In this document: piece after piece, positions 33,252 through 41,141 of the stretch
Numbering within the stretch: the first letter of the stretch is position 1
Layout of the letters: each line of letters opens with the position of its first letter
Assembly: GCA_038225555.1 (NCBI GenBank)
Contig: JBBRRB010000012.1
Location: forward strand, 1-64,000
Reading direction: 5' to 3'
Length of the DNA stretch: 64,000 nt
Origin: JANXQZ01 sp038225555
GTDB lineage: Bacteria; Acidobacteriota; Terriglobia; Bryobacterales; Bryobacteraceae
Notes under the pieces: generated by a model
Seen by the model: the letters and a program-made list of their open reading frames with translations, nothing else
Database searches by the model: none
Told to the model about the DNA's origin: nothing
Translations under genes and position numbers: made by a program

Positions 33252-34443
33252 GCAGGACGCCCAGGACGTTCTCGCCGCATGCCTTGCGGGCTCCACGCGT
33301 CCGGCGCAAGCGCTAGAGCGGCTGATCGAGCCGAGCGGGAATCGCGCGCTGTTCTCAATTGTGGTGGAGCGCCTGGCGGATCTGTTCGAGCCGAGACTCT
33401 GCGCCGTGTACGCCGAGTTGTTTTCCGAGGTGATCGAGCGGACCATTCCCGAGTTGCGCGCCGAGCAGTTGCAGGACCGCTATGCCCGCGTTCGCCAACC
33501 CCGGCGGTTTGATCGCGACCCCCTCGGTATCGACAACGTATACGTCCTGTCACGCGTAACTTTAGGAGCGGACGTAGCGGTGACCAGCATTGTCCTCGAT
33601 GCCGCCAAACAGCTTTTCCCGAACGCCTCTCTCTATTTCGTGGGACCGGAAAAAAGCTGGGAGCTGTTTGCAGCAGACTCCTCTCTGGAGCACCTCCCAA
33701 TCAGCTATGGCCGGTCGGGATCTCTGGCAGACCGTCTCTCGATCTGGCCGGACCTGCGCGCCGCGCTCAGCACTCCCCGCAGCATCGTGATCGATCCAGA
33801 CTCGCGTTTAACCCAACTCGGGCTGCTGCCAGTGTGTGCGGAAGAGGATTACTATTTGTTCGAAAGTCGCTCCTTTGGCGGGGAGTCGGACGAGGCTCTG
33901 CCGAATTTAACTCGGATGTGGGTGGCCCAGACTTTCGGAGTTGAAAGAACGAAGCCATTCATCGCTCCTTTACCTGCTACTGGCAATCCAGCGGATGTTA
34001 CCGTCAGCTTCGGCGTCGGCGAAAATGCAGCCAAGCGCGTTCCCGACCCGTTCGAGGAAAATCTGCTCCGCTTACTGGTCGAGCGCGAGTCCTCCATACT
34101 GGTGGATCGCGGGGCGGGAGGCGAAGAAGCGGCGCGAGTGGAACATGCTGCCGATCGCAGCGGCGGAAGAGCCGGCCTGTGGGATGGATCCTTCGCGGGG
34201 TTTGCCGCCCGGATCGCGCGGAGCAGTCTGTATATCGGATATGACTCCGCTGGCGGGCACGTCGCCGCAGCCACCGGCGTTCCGATGGTGAGCATCTTCG
34301 GCGGTTTCGCCTCCGAACGGATGTTTCACCGCTGGCGTCCTGTTGGGCCGGGTCCGATTCAAGTCGTTCGCGCGTCTGACGCCCAGACCACGCTCAGGGA
34401 CGTTGTTGCCAGCCTTCTTCCCTCGGACCGCGACTTACACTGA
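33232..34443 (+). CDS. Glycosyltransferase family 9-like (heptosyltransferase-like) protein
   Basis: This 403-residue protein starts with TTG at 33232, overlapping mtnP by 20 bp. The C-terminal half shows the heptosyltransferase/GT9 pattern (SVSFGVGENAAKRVPDPFEENLLRLL; SLYIGYDSAGGHVAAATGVPMVSIFGG), a nucleotide-sugar binding GT-B domain. The N-terminal part (about 75-180) has a first Rossmann half with RVTLGADVAVTSIVLDAAKQLFPNA. It probably transfers a sugar in the envelope or is a degenerate relative. Acceptor and donor are unknown. Confidence 0.72.
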   Translation: MPSTSAEQDAQDVLAACLAGSTRPAQALERLIEPSGNRALFSIVVERLADLFEPRLCAVYAELFSEVIERTIPELRAEQLQDRYARVRQPRRFDRDPLGIDNVYVLSRVTLGADVAVTSIVLDAAKQLFPNASLYFVGPEKSWELFAADSSLEHLPISYGRSGSLADRLSIWPDLRAALSTPRSIVIDPDSRLTQLGLLPVCAEEDYYLFESRSFGGESDEALPNLTRMWVAQTFGVERTKPFIAPLPATGNPADVTVSFGVGENAAKRVPDPFEENLLRLLVERESSILVDRGAGGEEAARVEHAADRSGGRAGLWDGSFAGFAARIARSSLYIGYDSAGGHVAAATGVPMVSIFGGFASERMFHRWRPVGPGPIQVVRASDAQTTLRDVVASLLPSDRDLH

Positions 34444-34447
34444 AAAC

Positions 34448-35323
34448 ATGCATCGTTCGAAAGCATGGTTGGTTCTTTGGGCTTCGTTAGCCTACGGTGC
34501 CGACTTCAGTGGAACATCGGCCTTGGAATATACGCGCAAAGCGGTCGCTTTCGGACCTAGGCCACCTGGCTCGCCCGCTATTCACAAGCTGCAAGCCTTC
34601 ATCGAAACCCAACTGAAAACGACTCGTTGCGAAATAAGCTCGGATGCGTTTACGACCGCGACACCGGTCGGTCCCGTGTCCATGCAGAACATCATTGCGA
34701 AGTTTCCGGGCAAGTCCGGTAGCTCCGGCAGGTCCACCGTGATCACTGGACATTACGATTCCAAGTCGATGCCTGGGAAGGTTTTTCTCGGAGCGAACGA
34801 TGGCGGCTCGTCCACGGGCGTGCTACTTGAATTGGCCCGAATCTTGCCCGGGATTCCGCACGCCGATGACATCTACCTGGTGTTTTTCGACGGAGAAGAG
34901 GCCTACGGACAGTGGTCCGAAGCCGACTCGCTGTACGGCAGCCGGCATCTGGCGGAGCGCTGGTCGAAGGACGGAACGCTAGCCAAAATTCGCGCCTTGA
35001 TTAACGTCGACATGATCGGCGATAAGGATTTGGGAATCTTGCAGGAGATGAATTCGTCGGCCTCGCTGCGACTATTGGTCTGGGATACTGCGCGCGAGAT
35101 GGGATATGGCAAATACTTTCTCGACTCCGGCTTCGCGACCGAGGACGATCACCTGCCGTTCCTGCAGCGCGGAGTCAATGCGCTCGATTTAATCGACTTC
35201 GATTATGGCCCACATAACGAAAACTGGCACACCGAAAAAGACACGATGGACAAACTGAGCGCCCACAGTCTGGAAGTAGTGGGAAATGTTCTGATCAACG
35301 TGATCCGCAAGCTAGAGAAATGA
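34448..35323 (+). CDS. M28-family zinc peptidase / glutaminyl-cyclase-like protein, exported
   Basis: This 291-residue protein has a signal peptide (MHRSKAWLVLWASLAYG). The M28 zinc site can be read: HYDSK (His, Asp), GANDGGSSTGVLLELAR (bridging Asp), FFDGEEAYGQWSEADSLYGSRHLAE (Glu pair), NVDMIGDKD, and His near GPHNENWHTEKDTMD. The WSEADSLYGSRH sequence and total length are close to glutaminyl-peptide cyclotransferases, so cyclase and aminopeptidase are both possible. It overlaps the asparaginase-like gene by ATGA. Confidence 0.85.
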   Translation: MHRSKAWLVLWASLAYGADFSGTSALEYTRKAVAFGPRPPGSPAIHKLQAFIETQLKTTRCEISSDAFTTATPVGPVSMQNIIAKFPGKSGSSGRSTVITGHYDSKSMPGKVFLGANDGGSSTGVLLELARILPGIPHADDIYLVFFDGEEAYGQWSEADSLYGSRHLAERWSKDGTLAKIRALINVDMIGDKDLGILQEMNSSASLRLLVWDTAREMGYGKYFLDSGFATEDDHLPFLQRGVNALDLIDFDYGPHNENWHTEKDTMDKLSAHSLEVVGNVLINVIRKLEK

Positions 35324-35823
35324 AGCGGGTGTATCTTATCGCGACTGGCGGCACGATAGAGAAAGTCTATTCGGAACAGACCGGCAACGTTGAAAATCTC
35401 GACACCAAGATTCAGCGTTACTTCCGCTTCTTGCGGTTGCCAGACACCGAGGTAAATGTCAGGCACCTCATGAATAAGGACAGCTTGGAAATGACTCTCG
35501 AAGACCGGTTGTCAGTGCTTGACGCGGTGCGAGACACTCTCCGCGAACCATGCCCGGTCGTGATTACTCATGGCACCGATACGATGGTAGAGACCGGATT
35601 GCTGCTGAAGGAAAAGCTGGGCGAGGTACCGATTCCGATAGTAATGACTGGGGCGATGACGCCGCTTGGTTTCGAAGGTAGCGACGGTCTCCAAAATTTG
35701 ACCGAGAGCCTGCTGGCTGCGCGCCTGCTGCCAGCGGGCGTTTGGGTAGTGCTGCATAACCAGGTCTTTCCCATCGATAGAGTGCGCAAGAATCGGGAAC
35801 TGGCCCGGTTTGAATGGATCTGA
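35320..35823 (+). CDS. Single-domain asparaginase-like protein
   Basis: This 167-residue protein matches only the N-terminal catalytic domain of L-asparaginase. The first Thr motif (ATGGTIEK), the Thr-Asp pair (THGTDTMVET), VMTGAMTPLGFEGSDGLQNL and the Lys of DRVRKNR are all present. The C-terminal domain of about 150 residues found in classic enzymes is missing. The frame then stops inside an unrelated gene that begins at 35814, so this is not a simple frameshift. It may be an active minimal amidohydrolase or act in a different assembly. Coupled to the M28 peptidase gene. Confidence 0.78.
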   Translation: MKRVYLIATGGTIEKVYSEQTGNVENLDTKIQRYFRFLRLPDTEVNVRHLMNKDSLEMTLEDRLSVLDAVRDTLREPCPVVITHGTDTMVETGLLLKEKLGEVPIPIVMTGAMTPLGFEGSDGLQNLTESLLAARLLPAGVWVVLHNQVFPIDRVRKNRELARFEWI

Positions 35824-36605
35824 TCCGCAGGTGGGGCTTCGGGCTATTCGCGTTCGGTTCTCTCTACGCCTTCGAGTTACAACCGGAAACCGTGCAAGCT
35901 TATGATCGGTACGTCAAATTGACGGAAGCGGAAGCGCGCGAACGATCAACGAAGGGGGCTTACCTTTGGCTCGACCAGCACAAGCGAGAGAAGTCGCTAG
36001 TTTGGCTGAACCAAAACTTCGTCGTGGCGCACAAGACAAATGAGGCGGAGGTTCCAAACGGGGTTATTCAGGATTGGATAGGCGAAGTGTTTCTGCCTGG
36101 AACGACCATCGAGCGGGTTCGCGACGTTCTGCTGGATTTCGCCAGATACAAAGAGTTCTTTCCGTCTGAAGTGGTTGAGTCGCGACTGGAGAAGCGCGAC
36201 GGCGATCATTTTGAAGCCTTCCTGCGGTTTTCGAAGAGACAGATCCGGAAAGTAATGTTGAATGTTAAGTGCTCTGTTCAGTATGAGGCGCTGGATCCAT
36301 TGCACGTCTCCATCGCGGCGCGATCCACGCGGATCGGAGAGGTTCGGAATCCAAGCAAGAAGCCTTACGATGAAGAGCAACCGGCGGACAGCGAGTACGG
36401 CTTTCTGTGGCGCTTGACCTGGTATTGGCGGCTGGAACAGGCGGATAGCGGCGTTTACGCGGAAGCTGAGGTTATTTCCCTGTCGAGGGACGAAGGGCTA
36501 CTGGGCCGAGGTCGCCTGATGAACGGCTTCGTAGATCGATTCTCGAAAGAATTGACCCAAGATATGACCGAGCGAATGCGTAAGCTTTTAGCGCCCGGAC
36601 ACTAG
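35814..36605 (+). CDS. START/SRPBCC-like exported protein of unknown function
   Basis: This 263-residue protein has an N-terminal hydrophobic segment (IRRWGFGLFAFGSLYAF). Residues about 95-260 have the spacing of a START/polyketide-cyclase fold (FLPGTTIERVRDVLLDFARYKEFFP, LWRLTWYWRLEQADSGVYAEAEVISLSR). It begins 10 bp before the stop of the asparaginase-like gene and so closes the long co-directional gene chain. Possible roles are lipid binding or none known. Confidence in the gene is good, in the fold moderate. Confidence 0.65.
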   Translation: MDLIRRWGFGLFAFGSLYAFELQPETVQAYDRYVKLTEAEARERSTKGAYLWLDQHKREKSLVWLNQNFVVAHKTNEAEVPNGVIQDWIGEVFLPGTTIERVRDVLLDFARYKEFFPSEVVESRLEKRDGDHFEAFLRFSKRQIRKVMLNVKCSVQYEALDPLHVSIAARSTRIGEVRNPSKKPYDEEQPADSEYGFLWRLTWYWRLEQADSGVYAEAEVISLSRDEGLLGRGRLMNGFVDRFSKELTQDMTERMRKLLAPGH

Positions 36606-36701
36606 TCAGGTTCTTTGCTTGATCCGGTCGAGTCATTCGTCTGTTGTTATTTTGTGAGAGGAAATTGCCGGTTCGCCCACTACTAAATTACAAATACAAT
36701 T

Positions 36702-37196
36702 ATGCGGTTATTATTCGCTCGAGCTACCAAGGGAGCGGTGTTGGTGCATCCTCTCGATCCCGCACCGAAAACGGCTGTCTTGGTTCCAGGATTTCGCGAA
36801 ACGCGGGCTATCCGGACATTTTCGCGTGGGTGGACCTCCAAAACCGCGCGCTTTCGCCCTACTGCCGTGGCCGGACCAATGGACGCGATGCTCGATTTGG
36901 CCCGTCGGGGGGTTCGGATGAAGCACGCGATCATCGTGTTTAGCCCCGACTTCGATTCCTGCCTCACGAAGAGGGAGCGCGATAAGCTTTGGCTCGCTTT
37001 TGGGGTTCCAGTTTTCGAGCAGGTGCTTGGACCGGGAAACGAATTGCTCGCGAGCGAATGCGAGGCACACGACGGTCTGCATCTGATTTCAGGCTCGCCC
37101 CAGCGGCGTCTGGATCGGTCGCGCTGCGGGTGCGGGAGCGAACTTCCCCGGGTTATCCAGGTGGAAACGTTGCAGTCGCTCCGGGCATCAGCCTGA
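36702..37196 (+). CDS. Conserved-looking protein of unknown function
   Basis: This 164-residue frame reads as coherent protein: a basic and hydrophobic start (MRLLFARATKGAVLVHPLDP), MDAMLDLARRGVRMKHAIIVFSPDFDSCLT in the middle and a Cys-Gly-Cys end (RCGCGSELPR). The middle alternates helix-like and strand-like segments. I recognise no family. It lies before tRNA-Leu with 38 bp between. A competing minus-strand frame is less protein-like. Confidence 0.5.
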   Translation: MRLLFARATKGAVLVHPLDPAPKTAVLVPGFRETRAIRTFSRGWTSKTARFRPTAVAGPMDAMLDLARRGVRMKHAIIVFSPDFDSCLTKRERDKLWLAFGVPVFEQVLGPGNELLASECEAHDGLHLISGSPQRRLDRSRCGCGSELPRVIQVETLQSLRASA

Positions 37197-37234
37197 GCTT
37201 GCTATTCTGGTTCCGGCGGACGCTGCTCGCGTTG

Positions 37235-37320
37235 GCTCTGTGGCGGAATTGGCAGACGCGCCAGACTTAGGATCTGGTACTCGAAAGGGTGTTCCGGTTC
37301 GACCCCGGACAGAGCCACCA
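37235..37320 (+). tRNA. tRNA-Leu (anticodon UAG)
   Basis: A complete 86-nt class II tRNA: acceptor GCTCTGT/ACAGAGC, anticodon stem CCAGA/TCTGG with loop CTTAGGA giving UAG, a long variable arm (TACTCGAAAGGGTG), T-arm with GGTTCGACCCC, and encoded CCA. The last A of CCA is immediately followed by the stop codon of the opposing response-regulator gene, so no room is left for a separate terminator. Confidence 0.95.
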
Positions 37321-37776
37321 TTAGCACTCGGGAGGCAAGGTGACGACGGTGGACCAGAAGCTGTAGCAAGTTTGAATGAAGCGGAAAAATTGGTGCAAGT
37401 CGCCGGGTTTCGAAATAAAGCAACTGGCATGCAATTCGTAAGCTTCGCGGATTTCGGCTGGATTGTTCGAGCCGGAAACCACTACCACCGGCATCGTCTT
37501 AATTCTTGGATTACTCTTGATTTCCGCCAGGACCTGAAGTCCGGGCTTTTTTGGCATATCCAGATCTAGAAACATGAGGTGGGGCCGCGGCGCGCCCGCG
37601 TGGTCGCCCTCTTGCCGCAGAAACGCTAAGGCTTCGACTCCATCCCTCAGACAGTGCACGTTGTCCGTTATGCCAATTTCCTTGAAAGCTTCCAGAATCA
37701 GCCGCGAGTCGGCAGGGTTGTTCTCTATGATGAGCAATTCCAGGGGCGCATCTTTCGCTGAGAAAGGTTTCGACAA
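37321..37776 (-). CDS. Single-domain response regulator (Rcp1-like)
   Basis: This 151-residue receiver domain has no output domain. The acidic pocket (IIENN), phospho-acceptor Asp in LMFLDLDMPKKPG, Ser in VVVSGS and Lys in FISKPGD are all visible. The insert between the acceptor Asp and the next helix and the NPAEIREAYEL segment are typical of Rcp1/CheY-like partners of phytochrome-type histidine kinases. No kinase is adjacent. The gene converges head-on with tRNA-Leu, and its upstream region abuts the ISKra4 remnant. Confidence 0.88.
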   Translation of the reverse strand: MSKPFSAKDAPLELLIIENNPADSRLILEAFKEIGITDNVHCLRDGVEALAFLRQEGDHAGAPRPHLMFLDLDMPKKPGLQVLAEIKSNPRIKTMPVVVVSGSNNPAEIREAYELHASCFISKPGDLHQFFRFIQTCYSFWSTVVTLPPEC

Positions 37777-37802
37777 GGTGGCCTTAGTTTACCAGCTTAC
37801 AA

Positions 37803-38395
37803 ATGCGTAAGTGGGAATTAGTCGAGGAGGGGCGCCCGATGCGTGACGAAGCTTCCACTACCTACCTGGGAGCAATCGAGGACGCAGACCAGTTCGGGCG
37901 CCGCCTCTACCCAGAGGCTTGGCAACGGGGATGGAGCCGCGCATTGCTCAAAGGGGTGCTCGGCGACGGCGCTGCGTGGATCTAGAATATTGCCAACCAA
38001 CACTTCCCCGGGGCACTTCAGATTGTCGATCTTTATCATGCCCGGGAACACATTTGGGAATTGTCGGCAAAGCTCTTCCCGTCCGATGGAAAAGAGCGCA
38101 AACGATGGGCTAAAAAGAAGATCAAGATGCTCAATGCGGGACGCATCGAAGCCCTGGTGGCTGCGTTTGCCGCCTTTCCCACATTAAGTGCCGATCTGCT
38201 CGATGCCCTGCGCACCGAGGCAGACTACTTTAAGCGAAACAAGGAACGGAGGCGTTATCCGAAATTTCGAAAGCTCGGATTGTTTGTCGGATCGGGCGTT
38301 ATTGACGCTGGTTGCAAGACCGTGATCGAAAGCCGGCTCAAGAGATCAGGAATGTTTTGGACAGTTCGCGGCCAAAGCAATTCATTGCACTTCAC
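37803..38395 (+). pseudogene. ISKra4-family transposase, 5'-truncated with in-frame stop
   Basis: One frame reads through ISKra4-type transposase sequence: EEGRPMRDEASTTYLGAIE, FGRRLYPEAWQRGW, VLGDGAAWI, then a TAG stop at 37983-37985. It continues NIANQHFPGALQIVDLYHARE, ADYFKRNKERRRYPKFRK, GSGVIDAGCKTVIESRL and SGMFWTVRG. DDE-type acidic residues (IVD, VIE) remain. The N-terminal 40 percent is absent and the end runs into a truncated Uma2 gene near 38390. No terminal inverted repeats were recognised. It is a dead IS fragment. Confidence 0.8.
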
Positions 38396-38719
38396 CCCGA
38401 TGCCGTGGTCCTCTGCGGCGGGCCGGCTTTGCATGACGGAGATAATTTGCTGAACGCTCGCGTGATTTTCGAAGTGCCGTCTCCGTCCACCGCTGCCTAT
38501 GACCGGGGTGAACAATTCGATCGCTACCGACAAATTTCACCGCTAACCGACTATGTTCTCCTCGCCCAGGACGAGCCAGCCGTCGAGCATCGCTGGCAGG
38601 GAGTTGGAGGCGAATGGCTCAGTCGGTCATACACCGGACTCCACTCCCGAGTGCGTTTAGACTCGATCGCCTGCACACTCCTGTTGTCGGATGTATATGA
38701 GCGGCTTGGGATGTCGTGA
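38370..38719 (+). pseudogene. Uma2-family endonuclease-like protein, 5'-truncated
   Basis: From about 38390 a new frame reads HPDAVVLCGGP, NARVIFEVPSPSTAAYDRGEQFDRYRQI, DYVLLAQDEPAVEHRW and TLLLSDVYERLGM, the C-terminal 60 percent of a Uma2/DUF820 protein (PD-(D/E)XK fold; PDA and EV-SPS are catalytic-type positions). The N-terminal part is missing and replaced by ISKra4 sequence. It is probably a deletion product between an insertion sequence and its neighbour. It lies 1 bp from the convergent YdcF gene. Confidence 0.7.
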
Positions 38720-38720
38720 C

Positions 38721-39497
38721 TCAAGCCCAGCCCCGCAAACGGTACACCGACAACCCCAGCCACTCCCGCAACGCCAAATTCGAGTTGAACATGCTCTGGG
38801 CATCGGGAAGCAGCCGAAACGGCAAGTCTCCTTCATCCCAACCAGACTGATAATCGGTGGGCACTGGCGTCACGTCCATGCCGGCACGCCTGAAGATCGC
38901 CACCGCACGCGGCATATGAAAGGCTGACGTCACTAAGAGCAACCGCCGGGCACCTTTGGAGGCCAGGATCGGGGCGCTCAGCGTTGCGTTCTCTCTCGTA
39001 TTCCGCGACTCGGTTTCAACCAGGATCGCATCTGCTGGAACACCCCAAGCTTGCAGGAGATCCTTCCCCGCCAAAGCCTCGGAAACTGAGTGTCCGCGAA
39101 ACATGGGCACATTTCCTCCGGTCAGCAAGACCAGGGGCGCTTTGGAAGCCTTGAACAGTTGGGCACCCATCCATAAGCGATCCGCCGACTCGTTCATTTC
39201 GGCGAACGGATGCATTCCGCCCGGACTGTGCAAGTATCCGCCTAATACTACAATTGCGTCGGCTTTCGGAGCGTCGGATGGAGGGACGGTCGGATACTGG
39301 CTTTCGAGAGATCGCAAGAATGTTTCGGCTACCAAGTGGCTGCTTAACGCCCATGTGCCGGCAAGCGCGACGAAGACCAAGCCGCCAGCAAGCACCGGTC
39401 GACGGCGTCTGAGAAGCGCCGCGACAACCAGAAGCACGATGGTCAGCCCCGGCGGGAACAGGAACGCTGGAGCGATTTTGCTGAGATAAAGGAACAC
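38721..39497 (-). CDS. YdcF/SanA/ElyC-family membrane protein (DUF218)
   Basis: This 258-residue protein has two N-terminal membrane segments (about 8-55) and a DUF218 domain: KADAIVVLGGYLH, ADRLWMGAQLFKA, VLLTGGN, ESRNTRENATLSAPIL and LVTSAFHMPRAVAIFRRAG. ElyC/SanA relatives influence envelope integrity and peptidoglycan or lipid-carrier metabolism; the reaction is not settled. The next gene on this strand ends five bases upstream. Confidence 0.87.
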   Translation of the reverse strand: MFLYLSKIAPAFLFPPGLTIVLLVVAALLRRRRPVLAGGLVFVALAGTWALSSHLVAETFLRSLESQYPTVPPSDAPKADAIVVLGGYLHSPGGMHPFAEMNESADRLWMGAQLFKASKAPLVLLTGGNVPMFRGHSVSEALAGKDLLQAWGVPADAILVETESRNTRENATLSAPILASKGARRLLLVTSAFHMPRAVAIFRRAGMDVTPVPTDYQSGWDEGDLPFRLLPDAQSMFNSNLALREWLGLSVYRLRGWA

Positions 39498-39502
39498 CCA
39501 GT

Positions 39503-40531
39503 CTAATCTTTCGCAATCGCTTGCAGCCTATCGATTCGCTGGCGCATGGATTGCGTAAAGCACGCTACATCTTCCGGCGAAGCGCCGCTGCTAGCTAGTC
39601 CGCGTCGAAGCTGGTCGTCGGTGATCCGGCCGAGATATTGAAGAAGCCATTGAACATCGCTGACGCGAACGCCCTGCACGATGTCCTCGTTGTGCTTGCC
39701 CTGATAGCCCCACCGAACGATGCCTTTATCCACCCCTTGGACGAAACCAGGCGTCTGACTGGCGTAATCGCGGCATCTGAACTTGCTTCTGATTCCAGGA
39801 CCCCATCGGCCGAAAGTTGCGCCCCAGTCGCTGATCATGTAGAGATACTTTGGTCCGTTATCTCCCTGCGTCTGGAAAATTGCCAGATTAGAATCCGCGA
39901 GCGTGTCGTTGGCGGCCGCATCGCGATCGCGCGCGTCTTTCGTATCCCAATTGGATAGCAGCATTACCAAAACCTTGAGGCCATTCAGTTGAGGCGTTCC
40001 TAAAAAGGGATTGCTAGGCCAAGTCCAGTTGAATGAGTCGAGGAATTTGGGTGAATCCGTGCGCAACTGGAAGCGCGCGTCGGTGAAGGATCCATCGCCC
40101 TGAACAAAACTCCGGGCGCGCTTGAGATTGCGAGCGCCGACGAAATGGCCACGTGTGACAAAGTACTCGGTTTCTACCGGAAATCCGCAAGCCCATGCCA
40201 TCCGAGTGGCGAAAACGCTGGGCTTGGCTTCAGGTCCGAACTTCACGCTCCAGGTGCGGCCAGCTCCATCCTTCACCTTTACTTTGGGATTGGTGCCGGC
40301 CTTGTCTTCTTCCACGAATTGAAAGGGCGGCTGCGGCACGGTTCGCTCCCCGCCTACGCCGTTTGCGAAGTCGAGCGACTCCACATTACCCGGATCGGTC
40401 CAGAGAATGTTTTCGCCCGGGGGAAGATTTTTTCCAGCGGAAACGGTCTCGAGTTTTTGATAAGCGACAATTGGAAAGCAGGCCGCGCAAATTGCCGCGA
40501 AGATCCACAAGTTTCGACGAAGAGTCGGCAT
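39503..40531 (-). CDS. Exported protein of unknown function, weakly kinase-like
   Basis: This 342-residue protein starts at ATG 40531 with a signal-like segment (LWIFAAICAACFPIVAY); the frame is open further upstream but without protein character. Motifs such as WSVKFGPEAKPSVFATRMAWACG, LLSNWDTKDARDRD and YMISDWGATFG loosely recall the Lys, Asn-Trp-Asp and Asp-x-Gly pattern of secreted FAM20C/CotH-type kinases. I cannot confirm that relation. It probably forms a two-gene unit with the YdcF gene downstream. Confidence 0.6.
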   Translation of the reverse strand: MPTLRRNLWIFAAICAACFPIVAYQKLETVSAGKNLPPGENILWTDPGNVESLDFANGVGGERTVPQPPFQFVEEDKAGTNPKVKVKDGAGRTWSVKFGPEAKPSVFATRMAWACGFPVETEYFVTRGHFVGARNLKRARSFVQGDGSFTDARFQLRTDSPKFLDSFNWTWPSNPFLGTPQLNGLKVLVMLLSNWDTKDARDRDAAANDTLADSNLAIFQTQGDNGPKYLYMISDWGATFGRWGPGIRSKFRCRDYASQTPGFVQGVDKGIVRWGYQGKHNEDIVQGVRVSDVQWLLQYLGRITDDQLRRGLASSGASPEDVACFTQSMRQRIDRLQAIAKD

Positions 40532-40574
40532 CAAGCACAATGTTAGCAAGTAGACGCGGCGTACAAGGTGACTC

Positions 40575-41141
40575 GTGACAAGCGATTCAGGTCTCGAGAT
40601 AGAAATCAAACTGCGGCCCACCAAGGGTCTGAATGAAATCCAAGAGCGACTGGCAAGCAATGGATTCGCGATTTCCAAGCCCCGTGTCTTCGAATCGAAT
40701 ACAGTGCTGGATACCGTTGACCACAGAATGCGCCAATCTCGCGAGCTGATCCGGATCCGGCGGGTGGGAGAGTCCGCCATTCTGACCTACAAGGGGAAGC
40801 CGCAGGCGGGCAAGCACAAATCGCGCGAGGAACTCGAAGTTGAGGTGACGGATGCGGCGAAGATGGAATCGATCTTCTCCCGGCTTGGATACTCGCAGGT
40901 ATTCAGATACGATAAATTCCGAACGGAATTTCAGAGGGAAGGCGATCCGGGAACGGCGACGCTCGATGAAACCCCAATCGGGTTGTATTTAGAACTCGAG
41001 GGCACGCCAGAGTGGATTGATTCGACGGCCAAACAAATGAATTTTACCGAAGAGGATTACATTACGCAGAGCTACGGAAGTCTGTACGTTGAATTCTGCA
41101 AGGAGCGGGGAACGGCCCCGTCCGACATGGTGTTCACATAG
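40575..41141 (+). CDS. CYTH-domain protein (class IV adenylate cyclase/triphosphatase type)
   Basis: This 188-residue protein has the CYTH signature EIEIKLR near the start. RIRR, AILTYKGKPQ, REELEVEV and an acidic LDETPIGLYLELEG strand follow, the tunnel residues that bind triphosphates with two metals. Members include CyaB-type adenylate cyclases, thiamine triphosphatases and inorganic triphosphatases; the substrate here is not predictable. It starts with GTG at 40575 and overlaps the next gene by one base. Confidence 0.87.
   Translation: MTSDSGLEIEIKLRPTKGLNEIQERLASNGFAISKPRVFESNTVLDTVDHRMRQSRELIRIRRVGESAILTYKGKPQAGKHKSREELEVEVTDAAKMESIFSRLGYSQVFRYDKFRTEFQREGDPGTATLDETPIGLYLELEGTPEWIDSTAKQMNFTEEDYITQSYGSLYVEFCKERGTAPSDMVFT

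Noticed and set aside
35320..36605. Asparaginase considered frameshifted into the following frame
   Set aside because: The following protein has its own N-terminal hydrophobic segment and a START-like fold, not the asparaginase C-terminal domain.
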